Below, in pieces: positions 19,203-28,274 of a DNA stretch of 39,713 nucleotides. The position numbers and the translations under genes were made by a program. Origin of the DNA: an uncultured Clostridia bacterium (GTDB taxonomy: Bacteria > Bacillota > Clostridia > Christensenellales > UBA1242); contig CAJOLY010000002.1 of the NCBI GenBank assembly GCA_905235485.1, positions 1 through 39,713 on the forward strand, in the 5' to 3' direction. Below the pieces are notes generated by a model that saw nothing but the letters and a program-made list of their open reading frames with translations, was not told where the DNA came from and made no database searches. Every line of letters starts with the position of its first letter. Positions within the stretch are counted from its first letter, which is position 1.

Positions 19203-19972
19203 TTATAGACACTCATTGCCATCTTAATGATGAAGTTTTTGACGAGGACAGAGTTGCAATAATTGAAGAACTTTCAAAAAACAACATTCAAAGTGCTTTT
19301 GTTGTCGGAACAAATTTTGAAACTTGCAAATCAGCAATTGAACTTGCAACGAGATATCAAAATTTATATGCAATAGTTGGAATGTATCCTGAATACTGTG
19401 AACAATATGACAATGAATTTGAAAGATTTTTGGAGTCAATACTTTCAAATCCAAAGGTTGTTGCAGTTGGAGAGATAGGCTTAGATTTTCACTATGAAGG
19501 TTACAATCAAGCTCTTCAAGAAGAGATTTTTGCAAAACAAATCCGTCTTGCAAAAAAATATGACTTGCCAATTTCAATTCACACAAGAGACGCTTTTGAT
19601 AGAACAATAAAAGTTTTGAAAGATAACAAAGAATTTTTGAATGGTGGCGTTATTCATTGCTTTTCAGGTAGCCCAGAAATTGCAAAAGAATTCATCAAAC
19701 TTGGCTTCAAACTTGGCTTTGGGGGAGTTTGCACTTTCAAAAATGCACGAAAGGTTGTTGATACTTTAAGTGTAATTGACACAAAAGATATTTTGCTTGA
19801 AACAGATGCTCCATATCTTGCACCAACTCCTCATAGAGGTAAAAGAAACGAGCCAAAATACACCAATTTGGTTTTGGATAAGATTGCTGAAATACGTGGT
19901 GAAAGCAAGGAAAAATTGGAAGAACAAATTTTATTAAATACTTTGAATACTTTTAAAAGATTTAAAATCTGA
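19199..19972 (+). CDS. tatD: TatD-family deoxyribonuclease
   Basis: MIIDTHCHLND, VGEIGLDFH, IHTRDAFD, IHCFSGSPEIAKEF, LLETDAPYLAPTPHRGKRNEP; ATGA overlap with metG. Confidence 0.93.
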   Translation: MIIDTHCHLNDEVFDEDRVAIIEELSKNNIQSAFVVGTNFETCKSAIELATRYQNLYAIVGMYPEYCEQYDNEFERFLESILSNPKVVAVGEIGLDFHYEGYNQALQEEIFAKQIRLAKKYDLPISIHTRDAFDRTIKVLKDNKEFLNGGVIHCFSGSPEIAKEFIKLGFKLGFGGVCTFKNARKVVDTLSVIDTKDILLETDAPYLAPTPHRGKRNEPKYTNLVLDKIAEIRGESKEKLEEQILLNTLNTFKRFKI

Positions 19973-20032
19973 TAGATTTTTTTAAATTTTATTTATTTAG
20001 AATGAAATAATCAACTTAAATTGTAGGTAATA

Positions 20033-20875
20033 ATGGAAACAAATGAAATTTTGAATAATTGTAATTTTGAGTTTAAAAAAAAATTTGGACAAAATTTTAT
20101 AACAGATAAAAATCTTTTGGCTGCAATTTGTGATGATGCAGAAATTAGTGAAACTGATGAAGTACTTGAAATTGGCGTCGGCGCCGGAACACTAACAAAA
20201 ACTCTTGCTAGTCTTTCAAAGAAAGTCGTTGGTTATGAAGTTGACAAGTCGCTATTTGATGTCTTATCACTATCTCTTAAAGGCTATGAAAACATTGAAA
20301 TTGTTTTTAAAGATTTTTTGAAAGCTAGCTCTAGTGAAGTGAATACAATGTTTAATGGCAAATTCAAAGTTGTTGCAAATTTACCTTATTATATAACTAC
20401 AAACATAATATTTAAGCTTATTGAAGAAGACTTTAATGTAACAAGTTTAACACTTATGGTGCAAAAAGAAGTTGCAGAAAGGCTAACAAGCAAGGCTGGA
20501 ACAAAGGACTATGGAACAATAACGGCAGAACTGGATAGTATTGCAGATGTTGAAATAAAACGAATTGTAAGTCGCAATATGTTTCTTCCAATGCCTAATG
20601 TTGATAGTGCTGTAATTAACATAAAACTTAACAGAAACAAATATGAAATAAAAGATATCAAACTTCATCAAAAAGTGATAAGAGCAAGTTTTTCAATGAG
20701 AAGAAAAACGTTGGTCAATTGTTTAAAAAGTAATTTTTCATTAAATTCAGAGCAGATAGAAGCACTTTTTGAAAAATTAAAATATGACAAAACAATTAGG
20801 GGAGAAGTGTTAACAACAAAAGATTTTGTTAATCTTTCAAATGCAATTTATGATATGAGTAAAAAAAAGTTATGA
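20033..20875 (+). CDS. rsmA: 16S rRNA dimethyladenosine transferase
   Basis: KKKFGQNFITDKNLL, LEIGVGAGTLTKTLA, VVANLPYYITTNI, FSMRRKTLVNCL. Confidence 0.95.
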   Translation: METNEILNNCNFEFKKKFGQNFITDKNLLAAICDDAEISETDEVLEIGVGAGTLTKTLASLSKKVVGYEVDKSLFDVLSLSLKGYENIEIVFKDFLKASSSEVNTMFNGKFKVVANLPYYITTNIIFKLIEEDFNVTSLTLMVQKEVAERLTSKAGTKDYGTITAELDSIADVEIKRIVSRNMFLPMPNVDSAVINIKLNRNKYEIKDIKLHQKVIRASFSMRRKTLVNCLKSNFSLNSEQIEALFEKLKYDKTIRGEVLTTKDFVNLSNAIYDMSKKKL

Positions 20876-20892
20876 TTACATAACTTTTTTAT
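20861..20892 (+). terminator. rsmA terminator overlapping the stop codon
   Basis: AAAAAAGTTATG-ATTA-CATAACTTTTTT; TGA stop lies within the hairpin. Confidence 0.8.
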
Positions 20893-20950
20893 TTTTAATC
20901 AAGTAGTTTTATAAATATTTAACATCATTTTATTTTTTGTTTAGAAATAT

Positions 20951-20973
20951 TAAAAAAGTGGCGTTTGCCACTA
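20951..20973 (-). terminator. Terminator overlapping the stop codon of the minus-strand hypothetical gene
   Basis: Minus strand TAGTGGC-AAAC-GCCACTTTTTT; TAG is the stop. Confidence 0.75.
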
Positions 20974-22098
20974 AACAATATCAACTGAAATGCTTTTGCC
21001 GGTTTCTGCATCTTGATACATCATATAAAATCCATCACCTGTATTATCACTCGTGTCAATTGGAAACCATTGATAGAGGTTAGACATTTCTTTTGGTGGT
21101 TTATCACCTTTTTGAGCAGGTATGCCATAGCAAAGATATTTTGGTGATGTTTCATCATAAATTATTCCAAAAACATAATAACCTGTTTTGTCATCAAATT
21201 CAACTCTGCAAAATTTGCTATTTGGTATGATTTCATTTAAAACGTCTTCTGGAATGTTACTTTCAAACATTTTGTTTATCTGTGGTGATAATCTTTCAAA
21301 AAATGTTTGCTCTTCATTTGATTTTTTAATACTGCTTTTTGTTTTAGTATTTGATTCTTCGTCGCTCATCTCAATAACTTTGTCAATAAAATTCTCAACC
21401 TCTTCATCATCAATACTATAAATTGAACTTTTGCTTTCAATATTATCTAAATTATTTATTGATTGTTCATCAATCTCTTGATTGTTAAGTGAGAAATTTG
21501 TTTGTTCATCAACAAAATTTTTATATTGATTTTGAGTATATTGGGCATAAAGATCTTTATCATTTTCAAAATAATTTTCTTTTTCGTTATCAAAAGATTC
21601 TATGTTAATATGATTGTTAATATTTTTAAAAATTTCATTATTTTGCAATTTTTTTTCAAAATTTTCAGCTTTTTTTATGATATTTTCATTATTTTTTTTA
21701 TTTTGATTTGGTTTTATTGCAAAATCATTATCGCTTTCAAGCATCATTTGAAGGGTGGATTTCCAAGCCGCGTTGATTTGAGTGCTCCCCCAAAGAATAA
21801 TATTGTAGTCATTTTGTCCAATATCCAATAGAACGCAGCTAATTTCATCATTATTTTTTATTGTTTCTTTTATTTTAAAATCAAATTGTTTTGCGTTTTT
21901 AGGATTGATTTCAAATTTATTTAATTTTCCATTTATTGCGACACCCAAAATTAAATTTTTATCAACATTTAAGTTATAGCAACGCAAAAGGCAATCTGTT
22001 AAGTTATCATAACAATCCAAACTTAAAAGCCCTTTTGTGATTGATATGCCATCATAATCACTTGGAACTAAAATAATATTTTTTCTGTATAAAAACAT
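20971..22098 (-). CDS. Conserved hypothetical protein
   Basis: Start MFLYRKNIILVPSDYDGISITKG with SD AGGAG; low-complexity acidic/Asn-rich middle; conserved-looking C-terminus FCRVEFDDKTGYYVFGIIYDE...LCYGIPAQKGDKPPKEMSNLYQWFPIDTSDNTGDGFYMMYQDAETGKSISVDIV. Confidence 0.7.
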   Translation of the reverse strand: MFLYRKNIILVPSDYDGISITKGLLSLDCYDNLTDCLLRCYNLNVDKNLILGVAINGKLNKFEINPKNAKQFDFKIKETIKNNDEISCVLLDIGQNDYNIILWGSTQINAAWKSTLQMMLESDNDFAIKPNQNKKNNENIIKKAENFEKKLQNNEIFKNINNHINIESFDNEKENYFENDKDLYAQYTQNQYKNFVDEQTNFSLNNQEIDEQSINNLDNIESKSSIYSIDDEEVENFIDKVIEMSDEESNTKTKSSIKKSNEEQTFFERLSPQINKMFESNIPEDVLNEIIPNSKFCRVEFDDKTGYYVFGIIYDETSPKYLCYGIPAQKGDKPPKEMSNLYQWFPIDTSDNTGDGFYMMYQDAETGKSISVDIV

Positions 22099-22394
22099 AA
22101 AATCTCCTATCAAAAAAATTATACTCGCTGTGTCATTAAAAGATAAATACTTATATTGTAAAAAATAACAAAGGTTTGTCAAAATTTGACTTTTTTGCAA
22201 GATTTATATGTTTATATGAATTGCTAGTAATTTTTGTTAATTTTATTTTAATATATTTTAGTTATTTTTGTTGTTAAATAAGTTATTAAAGTTCGAATAA
22301 AATTAAATAATTTTTAATTTATGTTATTATTTAATTATATTTGACTATAATTTCTTTTGATGATAAAATGTATAGGTATTTTAAGGAGACAAGA

Positions 22395-23825
22395 ATGAAA
22401 ACTAAGGTTATAATAAAAATTTCTGCAATACTTTTGGTGCTTGTACTTTGCTTGCTTGCACTTGTTGGCTGTGGCATAAATATGGATTTGCCAAGCACAG
22501 ATGCGGCTGTGACCGGCAATGGAGGTCTAGCTGTTAAAAAGGGCGAGTATATTTATTTTGTAAATGGATATCAGAATGCAACTGATCTTAAAAGTGGTGA
22601 CAATAAAGGTGGAAATAAGTATTCAGCGATTTACAGAACAAAACTTGAAAATGGTGAGCTAAAATATAATGAAAATGGCGAGCTTGAAAATTGTGAAATC
22701 ATAATCGACAAAATTTGTGGATTTGAAAAGACTGCATTATATATCTTTGATGATTGCATTTATTATGCAACACCAAACACTGAAAAAGTTATTAGTGATG
22801 ATAAACTTTCAAATAACTTTGAACTTACAGATTTCTATCGCGCAAAACTTGATGGAACTAATAGAACACATCTTTACAAAACAACAAGAACAAGCAACAA
22901 CACAGACTTTGCATTTTACAAGGTTAACCAGGAAATTCATTTGGTGATATATGATGGCACAGGCCTTGTTATGGTAAACTGTTCAAACGGAAAGGCTACA
23001 GAAGTTTGTGAAAATGTATCAAGCGTTGCACTTCCAAAATATGCTAACTACAATGCACAAAACAATCAAATTGCACAAGGTGCCCAAAATGTTTATTATA
23101 CAAGAAGTGGAAGTGAAGACGAAAATCTTGCAAATGGCAATGTACTTTGCTATGCATCTATTGGCGAAAGTGAAGAACATATCATTGCAAGTGGATACAA
23201 CACTTACACAGTAAAATTAGCAACAAACGAAGCTCTTGTATACTCTAAAAAGAGTGCATATGATTTGAATGCAAACAACTATGTTATCAAATATAATTAT
23301 AATAGTGACAATGAATTGTCGTTAGACGTCCAAAATGCTGGTATACAGCTTGATACAACGGCAAACAGTGAAGTATATCTTTGTACATTTGAAAATGGAA
23401 ATCAAATGGGAATTATCGTTAAAAATTCATCAAATAAACTTGTTTATATAAATTATCAAACAGACAAATATCAAGTTTTGAATGAAGAAACAACTTTAAC
23501 TCCACTTTACGTTTATGGAACAAAAGTTTATGCATATTCAAGTGACAATTCAATTTATCAAATAGACTACAAAACACTAGCACAAAAAATATTGTTTGAT
23601 GTTTCAAATATTGATGAAGAAGTTGAAATCAACACACCTTATTTTTCAGCAAACAAAAATTTCTCAGTTTGCGGAGGATATATATATTATTTTGCTCAAT
23701 ATGAAGGCGATTCTGAAACAGGTTATTATCTTAACAGAATAACCACTGCAATAAGTGAAAATTATACTGTTGAACTTGTTGGAGTTGTTCAAACACAACA
23801 TATTGCAACTAAAGCAGAGGAATAA
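22395..23825 (+). CDS. Lipoprotein with DUF5050/beta-propeller-like repeats
   Basis: Signal peptide plus lipobox ISAILLVLVLCLLALVGCG; repeated kkGEYIYFVNGY..., DDCIYYATPN, GGYIYYFAQYE motifs; SD AAGGAG. Confidence 0.75.
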   Translation: MKTKVIIKISAILLVLVLCLLALVGCGINMDLPSTDAAVTGNGGLAVKKGEYIYFVNGYQNATDLKSGDNKGGNKYSAIYRTKLENGELKYNENGELENCEIIIDKICGFEKTALYIFDDCIYYATPNTEKVISDDKLSNNFELTDFYRAKLDGTNRTHLYKTTRTSNNTDFAFYKVNQEIHLVIYDGTGLVMVNCSNGKATEVCENVSSVALPKYANYNAQNNQIAQGAQNVYYTRSGSEDENLANGNVLCYASIGESEEHIIASGYNTYTVKLATNEALVYSKKSAYDLNANNYVIKYNYNSDNELSLDVQNAGIQLDTTANSEVYLCTFENGNQMGIIVKNSSNKLVYINYQTDKYQVLNEETTLTPLYVYGTKVYAYSSDNSIYQIDYKTLAQKILFDVSNIDEEVEINTPYFSANKNFSVCGGYIYYFAQYEGDSETGYYLNRITTAISENYTVELVGVVQTQHIATKAEE

Positions 23826-23837
23826 ATTTATATTTTT

Positions 23838-23878
23838 ATAAAAAAAGGCAAGTACATAACGTATTTGCATTTTTTTAT
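23838..23878 (+). terminator. Terminator
   Basis: GCAAGTAC-ATAAC-GTATTTGC followed by a T-rich tail. Confidence 0.6.
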
Positions 23879-23940
23879 GATTTATGTTTTTTTATTGAAT
23901 AATTAAAAATCTAATTAGTGTACAAAAAATATCAATTTCA

Positions 23941-24060
23941 AAATGTCATTAGAGAAATGTCAAGCATATCACAAATTTAATAAATTGAATATTCTATAAA
24001 TTGCTTCAAAAATAGCGAAATTGACATTTACCAAAAAAATTTCGACATTTATCTACTTTT
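23941..24060. promoter_or_regulatory. Cluster of four 0A-box-like motifs upstream of spo0A
   Basis: AAATGTCATT (23941), AAATGTCAAG (23955), inverted TTGACATTT (24021), inverted TTCGACATTT (24051). Confidence 0.45.
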
Positions 24061-24181
24061 TGCAACATTCTTTTTAAGAAAATTTGAAAAATTCATATTT
24101 TAAAACTACCATATTTATTACAAATTATGCTAATATTTTTTGTGTTAAATTATTTTTTAACAAAATATTTTGGAGGATTTT

Positions 24182-24940
24182 ATGGTATTAAACAAAACAA
24201 AGGTTTTAATTGTAGATGACACAATTGATACTGTCAACAATTTAAAATCAAGGTTACAGCAGGAAGAAGAATTTGAAGTATTAGGTACAGCACAAAATGT
24301 AGAAGAAGCTTATAACTTTATAAGAGAAAAAAATCCAGATGTGGTTATTACAGAAATTGTTTTAAAAGGGGAAGATGGTTTTGAATTGATGGAAAGATGT
24401 GTTGACAATCACATCAACACAAAGTTCTTTGTGCTTTCATCACTTTCTCAAGAATCTTTTGTTGAAAAAGCAATGAGGCTTGGGGCAATTTATTATATGG
24501 CAAAGCCTTTTAATCCTGAGAATTTTGTTAAAAGACTTAAAGAAGCAACAAATACCATTCAAAATGCAGTTGTGTCAACAAGAGTTCTGTCAAAAGAACT
24601 GGATGAAAAAATCACAAACATTTTCATAACAGTTGGCATTCCAGCGCACATAAAGGGTTATCAATTTTTGAGAGAAGCAATCAAAATGGCTATCGCAGAA
24701 CCAGAAATAATCAATAGCATAACCAAGCGACTTTATCCAAATATTGCTCAAAAATTTGACACTTCAAGTAGTAAAGTTGAAAGAGCAATAAGACATGCTA
24801 TTGAAGTTGCATGGAATAGAGGAAAGATTGAAAACATAAATTCTCTTTTTGGAGTAAAAGTTTATTCTGACAACGAAAAACCTACCAATGGTGAGTTTAT
24901 TGCACTTGTTGCGGATAAGATGTTACTTGAAGGAGTTTAA
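24182..24940 (+). CDS. spo0A: Sporulation master regulator Spo0A (receiver + Spo0A DNA-binding domain)
   Basis: [102 protein letters not shown] before ATG 24182. Confidence 0.95.
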   Translation: MVLNKTKVLIVDDTIDTVNNLKSRLQQEEEFEVLGTAQNVEEAYNFIREKNPDVVITEIVLKGEDGFELMERCVDNHINTKFFVLSSLSQESFVEKAMRLGAIYYMAKPFNPENFVKRLKEATNTIQNAVVSTRVLSKELDEKITNIFITVGIPAHIKGYQFLREAIKMAIAEPEIINSITKRLYPNIAQKFDTSSSKVERAIRHAIEVAWNRGKIENINSLFGVKVYSDNEKPTNGEFIALVADKMLLEGV

Positions 24941-25066
24941 TAAAAAAATATCAAAAAAATTTTAAGCATAGAATTAAAAAAAATTTTTTAATTTATTTGT
25001 ATAAAATGCTTGACCAAATACATAATAAATTACTATAATACGCTTGAAAACATATTGGAGTAATTT

Positions 25067-25615
25067 ATGGGAAATAAAATTGAATATGTAAGATGTCCAC
25101 GTTGTGAATTGAATTATATTGATAAACGTGAAAAATTGTGTAAAGTTTGCCAAAATGAACTAAAAGCAAAAGGGAATAGAGAACTCACTGATGAAGAATT
25201 AAAAGAGTTAAACTTATGCCCAGTTTGCAGAACGAATTATCTTATAGATGATGAGGAAATTTGTTCTGAATGTTTAGCTGAGCGTGATTTGCTTGAAAAT
25301 AACGATTTAAATCTATCTCCAGACGATCAAATGGATGATAAGGATGAACGCGGTGACAATTGGCGAGCATATGTTGAAAATGATGATGCAGAAAGCCCAG
25401 ATGAGGAATTTGGTGATATGACTTCAATCACAACTGAAGATGATGAAGTTCTTGATGATTCAGATTTGGATCTTGATATGGAAAAGGATGAAGAATTTGA
25501 CGAAGAATTTGATGAGGATTTTGACGATGATGATGACTTCGACGAAGACTTTGATGATGAAGACTTTGACGACGACGATGAAGATGATGAAGATGATTTT
25601 GATGATGAAAATTAA
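25067..25615 (+). CDS. Zinc-ribbon-like protein with very acidic D/E/F-rich C-terminal tail
   Basis: Two CX2C...CX2C units (RCPRCELNYIDKREKLCKVC; LCPVCRTNYLIDDEEICSEC); tail DEEFDEEFDEDFDDDDDFDEDFDDEDFDDDDEDDEDDFDDEN. Confidence 0.75.
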   Translation: MGNKIEYVRCPRCELNYIDKREKLCKVCQNELKAKGNRELTDEELKELNLCPVCRTNYLIDDEEICSECLAERDLLENNDLNLSPDDQMDDKDERGDNWRAYVENDDAESPDEEFGDMTSITTEDDEVLDDSDLDLDMEKDEEFDEEFDEDFDDDDDFDEDFDDEDFDDDDEDDEDDFDDEN

Positions 25616-25654
25616 AAAAAAACCATATTAGATATTTCTAATATGGTTTTTTGT
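25615..25654 (+). terminator. Strong Rho-independent terminator
   Basis: AACCATATTAGA-TATT-TCTAATATGGTT-TTTT. Confidence 0.9.
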
Positions 25655-25733
25655 TATTTATTGCTAAATCAAATATTTCATTTATTTAATAATTTATACT
25701 TTTAATTTTTTCTAAATTGTCAATAATATTTCT

Positions 25734-25976
25734 ATGAAAAGACAATTAGAAACAATAGAAAGTGTAAAAAAAAGACTTGAAAATTTTAAGGGAATAGATG
25801 TTGAAGTTGCTGTGAATAGAGGCAGAAGAAAAATTGTAAAATTTGATGCAAAACTTGTGAGTATATATCCGAGTGTTTTCACTGTCAGTGTTCCAAATTC
25901 TAGTGAATCAGAAAGGAGTTATTCCTATACTGAAGTTTTGTGTGGCAATGTTAGGATATGTCCAAAAAATATTTAA
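25734..25976 (+). CDS. veg: Veg family protein
   Basis: 80 aa: IESVKKRLENFKGIDVEVAVNRGRRKIVKFDAKLVSIYPSVFTVSVPN...RSYSYTEVLCGNVRI. Confidence 0.88.
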   Translation: MKRQLETIESVKKRLENFKGIDVEVAVNRGRRKIVKFDAKLVSIYPSVFTVSVPNSSESERSYSYTEVLCGNVRICPKNI

Positions 25977-26047
25977 TTTTTGTAATTTGATGGAATATTT
26001 GTTTTGTTTCGATTATACAATATACTAATCGATTAGGAGGATTGTGA

Positions 26048-27577
26048 ATGGAAACAGACAAAATTACATCATCTTATAGGGTAAGTTTGGGAGAAACTCA
26101 AGTTACTGTTGATGTATCAATGCAAAACGAAGGAGAAGGAAATATAAGCAAAGTTTTGTCAAATGGTGCAACGGCATATATTGACGAAGTTGAAATGCTT
26201 AATGGTGAGGCACACTATATGGGTGGTGTGGTTTTTGACTTGCTTTTTTTGAATGATGAAGGAGCAAGTTGTGTTTTGTCTGAAAAAGTTGAACTCAATG
26301 GCAAAATGCAAAATGACCAAATCAATCCATTTATGAAACCAGTTTTCAAAGTTGAAACAGTCAGCACAAAAGTTTTGAGTGTTGATGGCGAAACAGCAAA
26401 ACTTTCTGCCACAATAGCTATAAAACTAGACGCTATTCAAACAGATGAAATTGAAGAAGTTAAAATTAATGATAATAGCATTCAGCTAAACAAGGAACAC
26501 GCTGACATAGCACTCGTGGTTTGTAGTGGAACAAAAACATTTGAAATAAATGAAGAATTTGACACCAAAGTAGATATTTGTCGTGTTTTATCAACAAAAG
26601 CACATATTGATTTAAAAGATGTTGATGACGGAACTGGTTATTTTTCTGTTAACGGAAATCTTTTTGTAAACTCATTGCTTGAAGTAAATAACGATGAAGA
26701 GAAGTCACTCAAAAACTTTATGGAAACTATCAATTTTAAAGAAGAATTTGAAGATGAACAAATTCAAAAAGGTGACGAAGTTTTGGCATATGCTTTTGTT
26801 AAGCCACAAGATTGCACTGTTGAATATGATGAAGATGAGGAAAATAACAATAAAACGTTAAAACTAAAAGCAGTTGTTACTGTGAAATATATAGTTCAAA
26901 GAATGACAGAAACAGAAGTCTACACGGATGCATTTTCAATGACAAACAAAACAAATATGCTTTCAGGAACATTTATGACTTCAAAGCCACAACGCCTTGA
27001 AAAATTTGGTGCCACAATTGATGGGCAAACAATACTTAATGATGATGAACCTAGAATTGCTAAAATTTGTGCTACAACAAATGAGCATATTTTAATTGCC
27101 AATGCTGTTGTTGCAAACAATGAATTAACAATTGAAGGTGTCGCTTATGCAACAGTTGTATATCTGACCGATGATGATGTACCAACTTATAATAGTGTTG
27201 ATTTGGAAATTCCTTTTGCTAACAAATTTGAAGTTGACAAGGATTTTTATGGCAATCTATTTGTGACAAGTGAAATCACTGATGTTGACGCAAAAGTCAA
27301 AAAAGGAAAAGAAATAAATATTGCAATTGATGCTTGCTTCTTGGCATATTGCTATTCAATAGAAAATCAAGTTATTGTCAAGGATATTGAGCTCACTGAA
27401 GCATTAACGCCAAGTGAATATTCTCTTGAAATGTATATTGCTCCAAAAGGAAGCACACTTTGGGACATTTCAAAACACTTGCTTATAACTGAAGAAGTAC
27501 TGCTCAAACAAAATCCAGATCTTGTGTTCCCATTAGATAAACCACAAACAGTTGTGTATTTTAGACAAAGGGCATAA
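26048..27577 (+). CDS. DUF3794 + C-terminal LysM protein, SipL-like spore envelope factor
   Basis: Repeated DUF3794-like segments; C-terminal LysM YIAPKGSTLWDISKHLLITEEVLLKQNPDLVFPLDKPQTVVYF; SD AGGAGG. Confidence 0.8.
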   Translation: METDKITSSYRVSLGETQVTVDVSMQNEGEGNISKVLSNGATAYIDEVEMLNGEAHYMGGVVFDLLFLNDEGASCVLSEKVELNGKMQNDQINPFMKPVFKVETVSTKVLSVDGETAKLSATIAIKLDAIQTDEIEEVKINDNSIQLNKEHADIALVVCSGTKTFEINEEFDTKVDICRVLSTKAHIDLKDVDDGTGYFSVNGNLFVNSLLEVNNDEEKSLKNFMETINFKEEFEDEQIQKGDEVLAYAFVKPQDCTVEYDEDEENNNKTLKLKAVVTVKYIVQRMTETEVYTDAFSMTNKTNMLSGTFMTSKPQRLEKFGATIDGQTILNDDEPRIAKICATTNEHILIANAVVANNELTIEGVAYATVVYLTDDDVPTYNSVDLEIPFANKFEVDKDFYGNLFVTSEITDVDAKVKKGKEINIAIDACFLAYCYSIENQVIVKDIELTEALTPSEYSLEMYIAPKGSTLWDISKHLLITEEVLLKQNPDLVFPLDKPQTVVYFRQRA

Positions 27578-27670
27578 ATTGACAAATAAAAATAACTAGT
27601 CTAGACTATAGATAAAATTAAAAATTTTACAAAAAAATACAAAAAAATTAAAAAAAAATAAAAAATTTGC

Positions 27671-27701
27671 AAAAAAAGCATCCATTTTGGTGCTTTTTTT
27701 T
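27671..27701 (+). terminator. Terminator upstream of spoIIR
   Basis: AAAAAAAGCAtCC-ATTTT-GGTGCTTTTTTTT. Confidence 0.65.
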
Positions 27702-27710
27702 GTGCTTGCC

Positions 27711-27720
27711 GGAAATAATC
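27711..27720 (+). promoter_or_regulatory. SigF/SigG-like -10 element of spoIIR
   Basis: GGAAATAATC fits the forespore-sigma -10 pattern GGNRANAMTW at 9 of 10 positions; no convincing -35. Confidence 0.35.
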
Positions 27721-27725
27721 AATCT

Positions 27726-28265
27726 ATGAAAAAAATGATTTTACTTTTAGTTTTTTTGATTGTTAGTCTGTCTGTTGTTGGAGTTTTGTTTTTAAACACA
27801 AGTACTGAAAAATCAAATAGTGATTATCTGAGAATACATATTCGTGCAAATTCAAATAGTGATATTGATCAAAAAGTTAAGTATGCCATCAAAGATGCAT
27901 ATATAAATTTTTTGACGCCAAAGATAGCTTTGTGTGAAAGCAAGGAAGATGTTACTGATTTAATTATTTCAGAAACAAAAACTCTTGAAGCTTTAGCAAA
28001 TTCAGTGTTAAAAGAAAATGGTTTTGACTATACTTCAAAAGTGAAAATAAACAGTGAAATGTTTCCAACAAGAACTTATGAGGGTTATACTCTTGAAAGC
28101 GGAATTTATGATGCAGTTATCGTTGAACTTGGTGAGGCACAGGGCAACAATTGGTGGTGCGTGATATATCCACCACTATGTTTTACTAATTATTCAAGCT
28201 CAAATTCAACTAGTGTTGTTTATAAAAGTAAAATTTGGGAAATAATAAGACAGTTTTTTAGTTAG
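27726..28265 (+). CDS. spoIIR: Stage II sporulation protein R
   Basis: YLRIHIRANSNSDIDQKVKYAIKDAY, FPTRTYEGYTLESGIYDAVIVELGEAQGNNWWCVIYPPLCF. Confidence 0.93.
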   Translation: MKKMILLLVFLIVSLSVVGVLFLNTSTEKSNSDYLRIHIRANSNSDIDQKVKYAIKDAYINFLTPKIALCESKEDVTDLIISETKTLEALANSVLKENGFDYTSKVKINSEMFPTRTYEGYTLESGIYDAVIVELGEAQGNNWWCVIYPPLCFTNYSSSNSTSVVYKSKIWEIIRQFFS

Positions 28266-28274
28266 GAGAAACAT

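Noticed and set aside
21502-21831. 109-aa plus-strand Phe/Ile-rich ORF resembling a membrane protein
   Set aside because: Antisense of the Asn/Lys/Glu-rich middle of the minus-strand hypothetical; composition artefact.
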